Shown in pieces: positions 11,401 through 19,808 of a stretch of 64,000 nucleotides of DNA. Both the position numbers and the translations under genes were made by a program. Source of the DNA: Chitinophaga dinghuensis (GTDB lineage Bacteria; Bacteroidota; Bacteroidia; Chitinophagales; Chitinophagaceae). The notes under the pieces were generated by a model that was given only the letters and a program-made list of their open reading frames with translations, was not told the origin of the DNA and ran no database searches. The stretch lies in NCBI RefSeq assembly GCF_003259435.1, contig NZ_QLMA01000002.1, positions 682,001 through 746,000 on the forward strand, written 5' to 3'. How positions within the stretch are numbered: the stretch's first letter is position 1; each line of letters begins with the position of its first letter.

Positions 11401-11821
11401 AGTATATCCGTTAAAGGGATTATCGCCTGGTAAGCACCGGATCACTATTCGGGCCTGGGATAATAGCAATAACAGGGTTGTTGGTACTGTGGAATTTGAA
11501 ATAACTGAATCAGGGGTTATCGCCGTTGAGGGCCTAACTAACTATCCAAATCCGTTTCATTATCAAACAAGGTTTGTGTTCTCCCATAATCTACTGGGAA
11601 TGCAGGCCGAGGTTACACTTCAGATATTTAATATGGAGGGTAGACTAATGAAAACATTGAGAAACACAATAATTCCGGGAAGCAACCGTTTTGATGGCAT
11701 GCCCTGGGATGGTACCGGGGAGTCGGGAGCGAGATTATCCCCAGGTATGTATCTTTATCGACTAACTATCAGCAGTAACGGTAAGAAAAAGGTCAAGGGC
11801 GGAAAGGTAATTTTATTATGA
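8426..11821 (+). CDS. porU: Type IX secretion system sortase PorU
   Basis: Gingipain-family (C25) cysteine protease that removes C-terminal sorting domains from type IX cargo at the cell surface and attaches cargo to lipopolysaccharide. It has a Sec signal peptide (MKLSGITILALLILLYASRQTLAQ). The catalytic pair is visible: His643 in NYSGHGSNTR and Cys677 in LTATCDFAPFDNP. The C-terminus from about residue 1037 (TNYPNPFHYQTRFVF... DGTGESGARLSPGMYLYRL) is itself a type-A sorting-domain fold, as in known PorU proteins. Length 1131 is close to the roughly 1150 of characterised PorU. porV follows 114 bases later. Confidence 0.95.
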   Translation: MKLSGITILALLILLYASRQTLAQSRKYKSNSVLATGQWYKIAVSQPGIYKIDAAFLRKVGLNPDQIPANQIRLFGTGGRMLPEHNGDRTDDLPEIALQLNDNGDNIINGNDALLFYAPGPHNWIFNADTRTYSHQYNIYSDTAWYFLCVGPGAGARILPATVREAPVKEQHLYTYHSFYENDSLNFLRSGKQWYGEEFSLDPTAGSRHTYRFTLPALPEGPVTVNMRVAARGINGSNFKVSLNKQDAATAYLLPVSGNVFEAFATAATGTGAVYLNSTGIQADVDFLQGDNNARGWLDYLEIIAACPPQLPASGMLDFRTDASLLDNVQTGLTVSNANAQTQIWDVTNIQAPIQLKTALSGDALACTVLSDKPRELLAFQPASILQPAYVSKVTNQDLHAVKADMIIATTPALFAQAQRLAQWHQQQGLNAQVITMDQVYNEFSSGTPDPTALRDFLKMQYDRGQLPQYLLLFGAASYDYRFRVKNNTNQAPSWQSTASLDPVSSYVTDDYFGLLTDKDDINRTDIRNVLQLAIGRIPARNSTEAATAVDKIIHYREKSLQGNWRNQLVFIADDEDNNLHFNDAELLTQLISTDFPAFNISKIYLDAYQRQPGNTGPTYPDAVKALNERINQGALIVNYSGHGSNTRLAEENIVDGTTILQWQNQDFLPLLLTATCDFAPFDNPAILSLGQKILLQQQTGAIALMTTTRAVFAASNREMNQNYIRAALTRNPDGSWKSLGTAAKDAKNITYAGSIDIINNRKFQLLGDPALTLAFPGYRVVTDSINGRALDNNNVAIPALAEMRIVGHLEDENGQMASTYNGNLYTTIYSSPVVNTTKGNTAASLPTNFEKQESVLFRGTAAVNNGRFVSTNTLPLDGVLSGGKGKISYYSTGNPTDGAGVFNGLQVTAPVHGGDGTLPALQIWLNNRLFKSGDLVGPNPVLLVELSASNGINIAGLDPEHNLLALLDSAEYIVLNDYFSASLDNYKKGTVVYPLKGLSPGKHRITIRAWDNSNNRVVGTVEFEITESGVIAVEGLTNYPNPFHYQTRFVFSHNLLGMQAEVTLQIFNMEGRLMKTLRNTIIPGSNRFDGMPWDGTGESGARLSPGMYLYRLTISSNGKKKVKGGKVILL

Positions 11822-11935
11822 TTATGCCTATGCAGTATGAAGTGTCTGAAAGCCGTCTTCCCTTATCAACCCCTTATCTGATTAACATATTATAAATTAG
11901 ATTATTTTTACATCCTATCAAAATACGAACATTGC

Positions 11936-13114
11936 ATGATCCGAAAGTTAACTTTGAGCCTGGTGTTCATATATAGTACTTTCACTAGTTTAAGAACCTC
12001 AGCCCAGACTATAGACTCTACTGGTCAGTTAGATGGTCGTACCAATACTATTAATACAGCTGTTCCTTTCCTACGAATTACGCCTGATGCCCGCAGTGGC
12101 GCAATGGGAGACGTTGGTCTTGCCATTTCTCCTGATGCATCTTCGATGTATTTCAATCTGTCTAAGATTCCCTTTGCCGACGTGAAATCAAGTGTTGCTG
12201 TAACCTACACTCCATGGCTGAAAGAACTCGTCAACGATGTTTTTCTGGCTACGGTTAGCGGTTACACGAAAATTGATGATAACCAGGCAGTATCAGGATC
12301 GCTGCGTTACTTCTCCCTTGGTACCATCAATTTCAGAGACATTACCAATACTGACCAAGGTAATTTTCATCCAAGAGAATTTGCATTGGATGCAGGTTAT
12401 GCCCGTAAATTATCTGAACATTTTGGGGTAGGCCTTACCGGTAGATTTATCTACTCGAATCTGGCTGGTGGCCAAACAGTGAATGACCAGACTATCCGTC
12501 CAGGTAAAGCATTTGCTGCCGATGTATCCGGCTTCTATACCAAAGACTTTGAAAAAGATAATGGAACAGTGAACAAATTGAGTATAGGTTTAGCGATTAC
12601 CAATATTGGTACTAAGATCTCCTATACCAGTTCTGCGCAGAACAAAGATTTCATCCCTACCAACTTCGGGTTGGGAGCGGCCTATACCGTTGCCATGGAT
12701 GAAATGAATACCATTACCCTGGCATTGGATGTGAATAAACTGATGGTGCCAACACCGGATACCGCCGGCAGATATAAAAATAAATCAGTGCTGGAAGGAA
12801 TGTTCTCTTCCTTCGGAGATGCTCCGGGAGGTTTCAAGGAAGAAATGCAGGAGCTGATGTATTCCTTAGGCGCTGAATACTGGTACAACAAACAATTTGC
12901 GGTAAGAGCCGGTTATTTCAATGAAAATAAAAACAAGGGCAACCGTAAGTATTTCACCGCAGGTGTGGGTATCAAATATGATATCTTCGGGTTGAACTTC
13001 TCTTATCTGGTACCTTCAGGTTCCGGTATACAGCGTAATCCGCTTTCCAATACCCTCCGATTCACCCTAACTTTCGATCTGGGTACGAGAGAAGAAAGCC
13101 GGACAGGCTGGTAA
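11936..13114 (+). CDS. porV: Type IX secretion outer-membrane protein PorV
   Basis: FadL-like 14-strand outer-membrane barrel that receives cargo from the SprA translocon and forms the attachment complex with PorU. It has a signal peptide (LTLSLVFIYSTFTSLRTSAQ), then TAVPFLRITPDARSGAMGDVG, the highly conserved PorV N-terminal motif, and a beta-barrel ending with alternating hydrophobic strands (LRFTLTFDLGTREE). Length 392 is normal. Cotranscription with porU is likely, and a terminator follows. Confidence 0.95.
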   Translation: MIRKLTLSLVFIYSTFTSLRTSAQTIDSTGQLDGRTNTINTAVPFLRITPDARSGAMGDVGLAISPDASSMYFNLSKIPFADVKSSVAVTYTPWLKELVNDVFLATVSGYTKIDDNQAVSGSLRYFSLGTINFRDITNTDQGNFHPREFALDAGYARKLSEHFGVGLTGRFIYSNLAGGQTVNDQTIRPGKAFAADVSGFYTKDFEKDNGTVNKLSIGLAITNIGTKISYTSSAQNKDFIPTNFGLGAAYTVAMDEMNTITLALDVNKLMVPTPDTAGRYKNKSVLEGMFSSFGDAPGGFKEEMQELMYSLGAEYWYNKQFAVRAGYFNENKNKGNRKYFTAGVGIKYDIFGLNFSYLVPSGSGIQRNPLSNTLRFTLTFDLGTREESRTGW

Positions 13115-13148
13115 CCAACAATCTAAAAAATCAGTTAAAATCATAAAC

Positions 13149-13180
13149 AAATCCCTCCTGACCGGAGGGATTTGCTTTTT
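13149..13180 (+). terminator. Terminator of porU-porV
   Basis: Ten-base arms AAATCCCTCC and GGAGGGATTT with a 5-base loop, then GCTTTTT. Confidence 0.85.
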
Positions 13181-13224
13181 ATACCGTACTTTGCGGATTG
13201 GCAAAATGACTAAATTCAAATCTT

Positions 13225-13713
13225 ATGAGCAATATACGTATCGGATTGGGTGTAGATTTTCATCAGCTGGTGGAAGGCCGTGAATTTTGGCTTGGTGGCG
13301 TATTGGTGCCACATCACAAAGGGGCCCTAGGGCATAGTGATGCGGACGTATTACTGCATGCTATCTGTGACGCTATGCTGGGAGCCCTCGCACTCGGCGA
13401 TATTGGCGTACATTTCCCAGATACAGACAATACTTACAAAAATATTGATAGTAAAATCCTGTTGTCCCGCTGTGCACAACTGATTGGCGAAAAAGGATAC
13501 CAGGTGGTGAATGTAGACAGTACGCTTTGCCTGGAAGCGCCCAAAATTAAACCATACGTACCGCAGATGCAGGCAGTCATCGCAGAACGCTTACGTATCA
13601 GTATTGACGATGTGTCTGTAAAGGCCACCACTACTGAAAAAATGGGCTTTGTAGGCCGTGAAGAAGGCGTGATGGCATATGCTACCGTTTTGCTGGAAAA
13701 GTATAATAATTAG
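13225..13713 (+). CDS. ispF: 2-C-methyl-D-erythritol 2,4-cyclodiphosphate synthase
   Basis: Fifth step of the MEP isoprenoid pathway, closing the cyclodiphosphate ring with loss of CMP. The 162-residue protein has zinc ligands D11, H13 (GVDFHQL) and H45 (SDADVLLHAICDA). The substrate loop GDIGVHFPDTD and the C-terminal KATTTEKMGFVGREEG complete the family pattern. It starts 45 bases after the porV terminator with a TACTTTG-like element upstream. dut follows after 35 bases but has its own promoter-like box. Confidence 0.97.
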   Translation: MSNIRIGLGVDFHQLVEGREFWLGGVLVPHHKGALGHSDADVLLHAICDAMLGALALGDIGVHFPDTDNTYKNIDSKILLSRCAQLIGEKGYQVVNVDSTLCLEAPKIKPYVPQMQAVIAERLRISIDDVSVKATTTEKMGFVGREEGVMAYATVLLEKYNN

Positions 13714-13736
13714 GACTAAACTCTGCTATAAAAAAA

Positions 13737-13744
13737 TATCTTTG
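13737..13744 (+). promoter_or_regulatory. Putative -7 box TATCTTTG of dut
   Basis: A TAnnTTTG match whose last base is only 4 bases before the dut ATG (13749). If used, the transcript would be leaderless or nearly so. Confidence 0.5.
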
Positions 13745-13748
13745 CTGA

Positions 13749-14192
13749 ATGGCTGAAGTAATTGTGAAAATAATTAATAAGTCGGCGAACGAATTGCCCT
13801 CTTATGCTACTGCAGAAGCTGCAGGAATGGATCTCCGTGCTAGTCTGGAGGCTGCTATCATCTTACAACCAATGGAGCGTACCCTCGTTCCTACCGGATT
13901 GTTTATTGAACTGCCGACTGGCTATGAAGCACAAATCCGTCCCAGAAGTGGCCTGGCCATCAAACAGGGACTTACTCTTCTCAATACGCCCGGTACCATC
14001 GATGCGGATTACAGAGGCGAGATTAAACTAATCATGATCAATCTGTCCAACGAACCACAAACCATTCAACCTGGGGACCGCGTGGCACAAATGGTGGTAG
14101 CGCCATTTGTTCAGGCTTCTCTCCAGCCAGTAGAAATACTGAGTGATACGGTACGCGGGGAAGGCGGATTCGGTCATACCGGTAAATCGTGA
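13749..14192 (+). CDS. dut: Deoxyuridine 5'-triphosphate nucleotidohydrolase (dUTPase)
   Basis: Hydrolyses dUTP to dUMP and pyrophosphate, keeping uracil out of DNA and feeding thymidylate synthesis. All five motifs of the trimeric family are seen: [37 protein letters not shown] and the C-terminal arm [10 protein letters not shown]. Length 147 is typical. The stop is 3 bases before the start of the TPR lipoprotein gene, so dut leads a probable five-gene transcript with envelope proteins. Confidence 0.97.
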   Translation: MAEVIVKIINKSANELPSYATAEAAGMDLRASLEAAIILQPMERTLVPTGLFIELPTGYEAQIRPRSGLAIKQGLTLLNTPGTIDADYRGEIKLIMINLSNEPQTIQPGDRVAQMVVAPFVQASLQPVEILSDTVRGEGGFGHTGKS

Positions 14193-14195
14193 TAA

Positions 14196-15923
14196 ATGCG
14201 TGTATACGTCACAGTGATAGGTGTTACCCTGGCCTTGATGATAGGCGCCTGCTCCACTAATAAGCACACAGCAGGCGTGCCCATCAAAAATCCAGAACTG
14301 CTGAAGCAGCGGTCGGACAGCCTTTTCTTTGCTGCCCAGCGCTCTAAAATGAAGGGCGACTATCGTACAGCGATCACACAGTATTCCGATTATCTGAAGC
14401 TGGATAAATCCAATCCTGTCGTATATTATGAGATTGCCCGTCTCCTGATGGACAATCGCAGCGGCCCTTACGCGCTGAACTATGCTCGTAAAGCCGCTGC
14501 ATTAGACTCTTCCAACAGATGGATATTGCAATTACTGGCAGATACCTACGCAGTATCTGAAAAATTTGATAGCGCCGCAAACGTCTACCAAACACTCAGT
14601 AACCGCTATCCCACAAATGATGATTACCTCTACAATCAAGGTATTCTCCTGTCAAAAGCAAACCAATCTGCTGCTGCACTGGAGGTATTCAACAGACTGG
14701 AGAAGAAAACAGGAGTGGTGGAAGAAATCACTTACCAGAAACAACGACTACTCCTGAAGCTGAACAGGGCAGAAGAAGCAGCGAATGAAATTAAGAAACT
14801 GATTGCCACCAATCCTTCCGAAATCCGCTACTATTACCTGTTGGCAGAAGTCTATGATGCCAACGATCAGCTGAAGGACGCTAAAGTAGTCTACAACGAT
14901 ATCCTCTCAAAAGATCCGGAAAATCCCAGAGCACTTATCGCACTGGCGAATTATTCCAAAAAAGATAATGATACCACCGCCTACTGGAATTACCTGACAA
15001 AGGCATTCGCCAGTAAAAACTATGGTATCGATGAGAAAGTCGCCTTCGTTTACCCTTACCTCCAAATGCTGGAAACAGATTCCACCAAATTGGATGAAGG
15101 CCTGAAATTAGCTCGACTCATCATCCAAACCCATCCCAAGGAAGCCAAGGCATATGCTTTGCAGGGAGATATGTTCTCCCAGGCAGATATGCTGGATAGC
15201 GCACAGCTCAGTTACCAAAAGGCTTTACACCTGGATTCCACCCGTTTCTCGGTATGGTACCAACAAATGTGGATCTATTCCCGAAAAGATGATCCCCAAG
15301 CCCTGAAAGCCCTGAGCGATACGGTAACAGGCCTGTTTCCAAAGGAATTCATGGGCTTCTATTTCAATGGCCTCGCGAATTACCTGCTGCAACAATATCC
15401 TGCCGCCATCAACGCTCTCAACAAAGGACTGGAGCTGGGCAATGCCGAAAAACGGTTTGCCGCAGACGCCTATTCTCTGTTGGGCGATAGCTACCACGCG
15501 ACAGGTCAACACGCACTGTCCGACAGCAGCTATGAGCGTGCGCTCCAAATCAGACCAAAGGATGCATCTGTATTAAACAATTACAGCTACTACCTTTCCC
15601 TTCGTGGTGAAAACCTGGAAAAGGCAGCTGAAATGTCCAGAAGATCGCTGGAAATAGAGCCAGACAGTCCTACTTTCATGGATACCTACGCCTGGATTCT
15701 CTTCCGTCAGGAAAAGTATGAGGAGGCCAAAGAGTGGATGGACAAAGCATTTCAGCATCCTGAAACCCTGCAGAACGCCAATATGTTGGAACACTACGGG
15801 GATATCCTCTATAACCTGAAAGATGTAAATAAAGCAGTGGAATACTGGCAGATGGCCAAGGAAAAAGGAGCTTCTTCCGTGGACCTCACCAGAAAAATTG
15901 CTGAAAAAAGATATATTCAATAA
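14196..15923 (+). CDS. TPR-repeat lipoprotein
   Basis: A 575-residue envelope protein with a lipoprotein signal (MRVYVTVIGVTLALMIGACS, Cys19) followed almost entirely by tetratricopeptide repeats. Clear repeats include ITQYSDYLKLDKSNPVVYYE, FDSAANVYQTLSNRYPTN, LKDAKVVYNDILSKDPENPR, PAAINALNKGLELGNAEKRF and YEEAKEWMDKAFQHPE. TPR superhelices bind peptides or partner proteins, so a scaffold role is expected. It lies between dut (3-base gap) and the DUF4292 lipoprotein gene (44-base gap), upstream of two EnvC-like genes, which suggests a shared envelope function. Specific partners are unknown. Confidence 0.88.
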   Translation: MRVYVTVIGVTLALMIGACSTNKHTAGVPIKNPELLKQRSDSLFFAAQRSKMKGDYRTAITQYSDYLKLDKSNPVVYYEIARLLMDNRSGPYALNYARKAAALDSSNRWILQLLADTYAVSEKFDSAANVYQTLSNRYPTNDDYLYNQGILLSKANQSAAALEVFNRLEKKTGVVEEITYQKQRLLLKLNRAEEAANEIKKLIATNPSEIRYYYLLAEVYDANDQLKDAKVVYNDILSKDPENPRALIALANYSKKDNDTTAYWNYLTKAFASKNYGIDEKVAFVYPYLQMLETDSTKLDEGLKLARLIIQTHPKEAKAYALQGDMFSQADMLDSAQLSYQKALHLDSTRFSVWYQQMWIYSRKDDPQALKALSDTVTGLFPKEFMGFYFNGLANYLLQQYPAAINALNKGLELGNAEKRFAADAYSLLGDSYHATGQHALSDSSYERALQIRPKDASVLNNYSYYLSLRGENLEKAAEMSRRSLEIEPDSPTFMDTYAWILFRQEKYEEAKEWMDKAFQHPETLQNANMLEHYGDILYNLKDVNKAVEYWQMAKEKGASSVDLTRKIAEKRYIQ

Positions 15924-15967
15924 GCCGGTAATGCTGTACCACAGCACACCAAAAGTCAAAAGCCAGT

Positions 15968-16789
15968 ATGAGATTATTGTTATTTGTGGGTTTAATTGCT
16001 ATTGTTTCTGTTTCCTGTCGACGCCCTAAAGAACTGGCCCGTACCACTTTCCCTGCTGCTGATACCAGCAAACGAGTAGTGGTAAAAGATAGTACGTCCA
16101 GCGAGGGAATGAACAGGTTCATAGATTCCATGCTAACAGGTATCCACAGCAATCATATCGACTTTAATTCTTTTTCCGGTAGAGCCAAGTTTGCTTTCGA
16201 AACCGAACAGGATAGCAAAAATGGCCTGTCTGTTAATATCAGAATGCAGAAAGATAGCATCATCTGGATTTCTATCTCTGCACCTGTTATCGACGAAGTA
16301 GTACGCGCTGTTATCACACAGGATAGCCTGAAAATGTATAACAGACTGAAGAAACAGCTGGTGCTGCGTAACCTCGCAGACGCAGGCGATTTACTCAATG
16401 TCCCGTTCGATTTTAAAACCTTACAGGACCTGCTGATTGGCAATCCTGTTTATCTGACAGACTCAGTTTATCAGGTAATCAAAACGCCTTCCATCATTTC
16501 TTTTAGTTGTGATAATCCCAGATTTATCAGCCTTTTCAATGTATATGCAGATGATTTTGGATTGCAACAAAGCAAAGTAATGGATAAAGGAGAAAACGAT
16601 GTTAAGCGATCATGCGAGTTGACGTATGGCGATTATACTAAAATAGGTGCACGCAAATTCCCTACTACCAGACGTATTTACGTGGAAGAAAAAAGTACGA
16701 CCAAGGTAGCGCTCGACTTCACCAGATATGATTTTGATGTGCCGGTTTCGTTTCCATTTAGTATGCCATCCGGATATAAACGCATGTAA
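15968..16789 (+). CDS. DUF4292 family lipoprotein
   Basis: A 273-residue protein with a lipoprotein signal (LLLFVGLIAIVSVSCRRP, Cys17). The body alternates short strands (FNSFSGRAKFAFETEQ, SVNIRMQKDSIIWISIS, KKQLVLRNL) typical of the half-barrel seen in LolA/LolB-like proteins, and the whole pattern fits DUF4292. Function is unproven. A periplasmic carrier or outer-membrane accessory role is an inference from fold and from the neighbouring TPR lipoprotein and EnvC-like genes. Confidence 0.82.
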   Translation: MRLLLFVGLIAIVSVSCRRPKELARTTFPAADTSKRVVVKDSTSSEGMNRFIDSMLTGIHSNHIDFNSFSGRAKFAFETEQDSKNGLSVNIRMQKDSIIWISISAPVIDEVVRAVITQDSLKMYNRLKKQLVLRNLADAGDLLNVPFDFKTLQDLLIGNPVYLTDSVYQVIKTPSIISFSCDNPRFISLFNVYADDFGLQQSKVMDKGENDVKRSCELTYGDYTKIGARKFPTTRRIYVEEKSTTKVALDFTRYDFDVPVSFPFSMPSGYKRM

Positions 16790-16887
16790 TGGCGGATCTG
16801 CAAATGTTCCGCTGCATTAAAATCAGAAACGTTGTATATTTATCGTTTATATATCAGACATTAATTTCGTAGTTACTAAATATAGTC

Positions 16888-18378
16888 ATGTTGTATTTGA
16901 AGAAGATTATTCCGTTTGTGTTGGTAATATGGTTGATGCCTGCCCTGGTGGTAGCCCAGCAGAATGCTGGACAGCAACAGCCTGCCCAATCACGGGAGGA
17001 CCTGGAAAGAAGAAAGAAAGAACTACAACATGAAATAGATGAAGCGAATGCGCAATTACAGGAAACCAAGAAATCTACCAAAGAGAGTCTTGGCCAACTG
17101 CGCGCACTGCGGGATAAAATTACCCTCCGTTCAAAATTGATCAACAGTATCAATGATGAAATTAATTTCATCAATGGAGACATCAATACCGCGAACCGGG
17201 ATGTAAACACCCTCAGAAAAGACCTGGATACCCTGAAAGCACAGTACGCACAACTGGTAGTGTATGCATACAAGAACAGGTCTGCCTACGACATGATGAA
17301 CTTCGTGTTTTCCGCTTCCAGTTTTAATGATGCTGTAAAGAGATTCCAATACCTCAAACAATATCGGGAATATCGTCGTCGTCAGGCGGATAATATCGTG
17401 TCCACCCAGGCATTACTGAATAAGAAAATCCAACACCTGGAATCCCAGCGTGTAAAACGTGGAGATGCGCTGAAAACAGAAGAAGACCAGCGCGCAACGT
17501 TGGAAGCCGATAAGAAAGAGAAAGATGAGGTACTGAATAAGCTGAAAGGACGTGAGAAAGAGCTGGTACAGGATATCAACCAGCGTAAGAAAGATGCCCA
17601 GAAAGTACAGATCGCGATCAGGAATGTAATCCGTCGTGAGATTGAAGAGGCGCGTCGTAAGGCGATGGAAGAAGAAGCGGCCCGTAAAAAAGCTGCTGAA
17701 GAGAAGAAACGGAGAGATGAGGAGGCACGCAAAGCCGCCGCCGCTGCAGCAGCAGAGAAAGCCAGAGCCGCCGCTGCTGAAAAAGCCAATAATGCTAATA
17801 ACACTACTAACAATACGCCAACCCCTGCTCCAGTAGAAAAACCAGCAGAGAAACCTGTTGAAAAACCAGTGGAAAAGCCAGTGGAGAAACCTGCAACTCC
17901 TGCGCCTGCACCAACGCGTAGTGAGAACGTACTGGAAGCGACACCGGAAGCGCTGGCATTATCTGAAAGCTTCGAAGCCAACAGAGGTAAACTGCCATGG
18001 CCTGTGGATGCCGGTAATATCATCGAACACTTTGGTATTCACCAGCACGCAGTAATGGAACATATTACAGTCCCTACAGATGGTATCGTTATTGCTACTA
18101 CCAAAGGCGGTCCGGTTAAATCCATCTTTGAAGGAGAAGTGAAATCTGTAGTAGTAATGCCAGGTATGGGTTATATGATCATTATCCGTCACGGACAATA
18201 TTTCACAACGTATGTACGTTTGCAAACCACACGCGTGAAGAAAGGCGATATGGTGAAAACCGGACAGGTAATCGGTACCGCTAGCGTAAACGAAATTGAA
18301 AATACCGGCGAGGTAGAACTGCAGATCTGGAAAGGTATTACCAAGCAGAATCCAGAGCAGTGGATACGTCGCAGATAG
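16888..18378 (+). CDS. EnvC-like coiled-coil protein with degenerate LytM domain (copy 1)
   Basis: Likely activator of peptidoglycan amidases at the septum rather than a peptidase. It has a signal peptide (FVLVIWLMPALVVAQ), then a long coiled coil (about residues 30-260). An Ala/Lys/Glu-rich stretch follows, then a linker of repeated VEKP units near residue 318, and a LytM fold from about 370. The LytM domain has lost the catalytic set: no HxxxD is present, YxH is YVR, and HxHFE is replaced by EVELQIW. E. coli EnvC is likewise inactive and activates AmiA/AmiB. It is followed 41 bases later by a paralogue and is preceded by two lipoprotein genes. Confidence 0.88.
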   Translation: MLYLKKIIPFVLVIWLMPALVVAQQNAGQQQPAQSREDLERRKKELQHEIDEANAQLQETKKSTKESLGQLRALRDKITLRSKLINSINDEINFINGDINTANRDVNTLRKDLDTLKAQYAQLVVYAYKNRSAYDMMNFVFSASSFNDAVKRFQYLKQYREYRRRQADNIVSTQALLNKKIQHLESQRVKRGDALKTEEDQRATLEADKKEKDEVLNKLKGREKELVQDINQRKKDAQKVQIAIRNVIRREIEEARRKAMEEEAARKKAAEEKKRRDEEARKAAAAAAAEKARAAAAEKANNANNTTNNTPTPAPVEKPAEKPVEKPVEKPVEKPATPAPAPTRSENVLEATPEALALSESFEANRGKLPWPVDAGNIIEHFGIHQHAVMEHITVPTDGIVIATTKGGPVKSIFEGEVKSVVVMPGMGYMIIIRHGQYFTTYVRLQTTRVKKGDMVKTGQVIGTASVNEIENTGEVELQIWKGITKQNPEQWIRRR

Positions 18379-18419
18379 GCCAAGGGGTGTAACCGCCCCT
18401 GCCTCTACTTACTAACCTA

Positions 18420-19808
18420 ATGCATTTTTGTTTGAGAAAGTTGATCCCTTTCATTATGGCGTTATGCCTGTTACCTGCTGTACTCATAGCCCAGCGTAAC
18501 AAGCAGTCACGCGCCGCCCTGGAGCAAAGGAAAGAGCAACTGTTGAAAGAGATTGCGGAAGCAACTCGCGCCCTCCAGGAAACGAAGAAATCTACCCGTC
18601 AGAATCAATCCCTGCAGAAATCCCTGCAGGCTAAAATTGCATCCCGCAATGAACAGATCGGCGCCATCAACGTAGAGATCAGTCAAATAGACGGAGATAT
18701 CAGCAATACTAACAGTAACGTACAAACGCTGGAAAAAGAAGTGGACTCCCTCAAGGCCCGCTACGCCCAATTGATTGTGTACAGTTATAAATCCCGCACC
18801 ACCTTTGATGTATTGAATTTCCTCTTCTCCGCCAACGGGTTTAACGACGCCGTACGCCGGTATCAATACCTGCGCGAGTATCGGGAAAGTAAAAGGCGAC
18901 AGGCGGAAAGCTTGTTGTCTACCCGTAAAATACTGGGCGAAAAACTGGTACAACTGCAACAGCAACGGCAGGAAAAAACCGGCGCCCTCCAGGTGGAACA
19001 ACGTCAGAAAATCAAACTGGTAGCGGATCAAAAAGAAACGGAACAAAATATTAAAGATCTCCAGGATAAAGAAAAAGACCTGCAACAAAGCATTGCCAAA
19101 AGCAAAGCGGAAACAAAACAGATCGATAATGCTATCCAGGCAGCTATCCGCAGGGAAATAGAAGCTGCCCGCCGAAAAGCGGCTGCTGAAGCGGCAGAAC
19201 GCAAACGTATTGCTGCCGCCAAACGGAAGAAACAGAAAGAGGAAGCTGCCCGAAAAGCGCTGGCAGCAAGAAAAGCAGCTGCCAAAAAAGGAGTAAAACC
19301 GCCACCAGCACCTAAAGTGAAAGAGGAGCCGGAAGAAGATGAACCGGAAGTCGCTTCCAACGAAGATGTACTGGATGCAGCACCCGGACAATTATCTCTC
19401 TCCCGCAATTTCGAAGCAAACCGTGGGCGACTGCCATGGCCGGTGGATGCTGGCCGGATTGCCGGTCATTTCGGTATGGGCATGATCGGTAAGGTGGAAA
19501 AGGAATATAGCGGAGTCGTATTCTCTACAGCTGCAGGAGCGGCGGTGAAAGCGATCTTCGAAGGAGAAGTTATTATGATCTTTAGTATTCCGGGCTCTGG
19601 TACTATGGTTACTTTACGCCATGGTAAATACTTTACCAACTATGTTCACCTGTTGAATGTAAGAGTGCAGAAAGGGGCTAAAGTAACGAAGGGTCATGTT
19701 TTAGGCGTTGCTGCCACCCCGGCGGGAAGCAGCAACGGCCAGATAGAATTACAAATTTATAAGAACGTAGTCAAACAGAATCCTGAAAAGTGGATTCGCG
19801 GCCGTTAA
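18420..19808 (+). CDS. EnvC-like coiled-coil protein with degenerate LytM domain (copy 2)
   Basis: Paralogue of the preceding gene with the same layout: signal peptide (FIMALCLLPAVLIAQ), coiled coil (about 25-250) sharing LQETKKSTRQNQ, FLFSANGFNDAVRRYQYL and YREYRE-type segments, a KRKKQ-rich stretch, and a LytM domain starting LPWPVDAGRIAGHFG. The catalytic HxH is replaced by QIELQIY and no HxxxD is seen; YVHL is retained. The linker is shorter and lacks the VEKP repeats. The stop overlaps the end of convergent bshA by 4 bases. Divergence of the two copies suggests separate amidase partners or an obligate pair. Confidence 0.87.
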   Translation: MHFCLRKLIPFIMALCLLPAVLIAQRNKQSRAALEQRKEQLLKEIAEATRALQETKKSTRQNQSLQKSLQAKIASRNEQIGAINVEISQIDGDISNTNSNVQTLEKEVDSLKARYAQLIVYSYKSRTTFDVLNFLFSANGFNDAVRRYQYLREYRESKRRQAESLLSTRKILGEKLVQLQQQRQEKTGALQVEQRQKIKLVADQKETEQNIKDLQDKEKDLQQSIAKSKAETKQIDNAIQAAIRREIEAARRKAAAEAAERKRIAAAKRKKQKEEAARKALAARKAAAKKGVKPPPAPKVKEEPEEDEPEVASNEDVLDAAPGQLSLSRNFEANRGRLPWPVDAGRIAGHFGMGMIGKVEKEYSGVVFSTAAGAAVKAIFEGEVIMIFSIPGSGTMVTLRHGKYFTNYVHLLNVRVQKGAKVTKGHVLGVAATPAGSSNGQIELQIYKNVVKQNPEKWIRGR

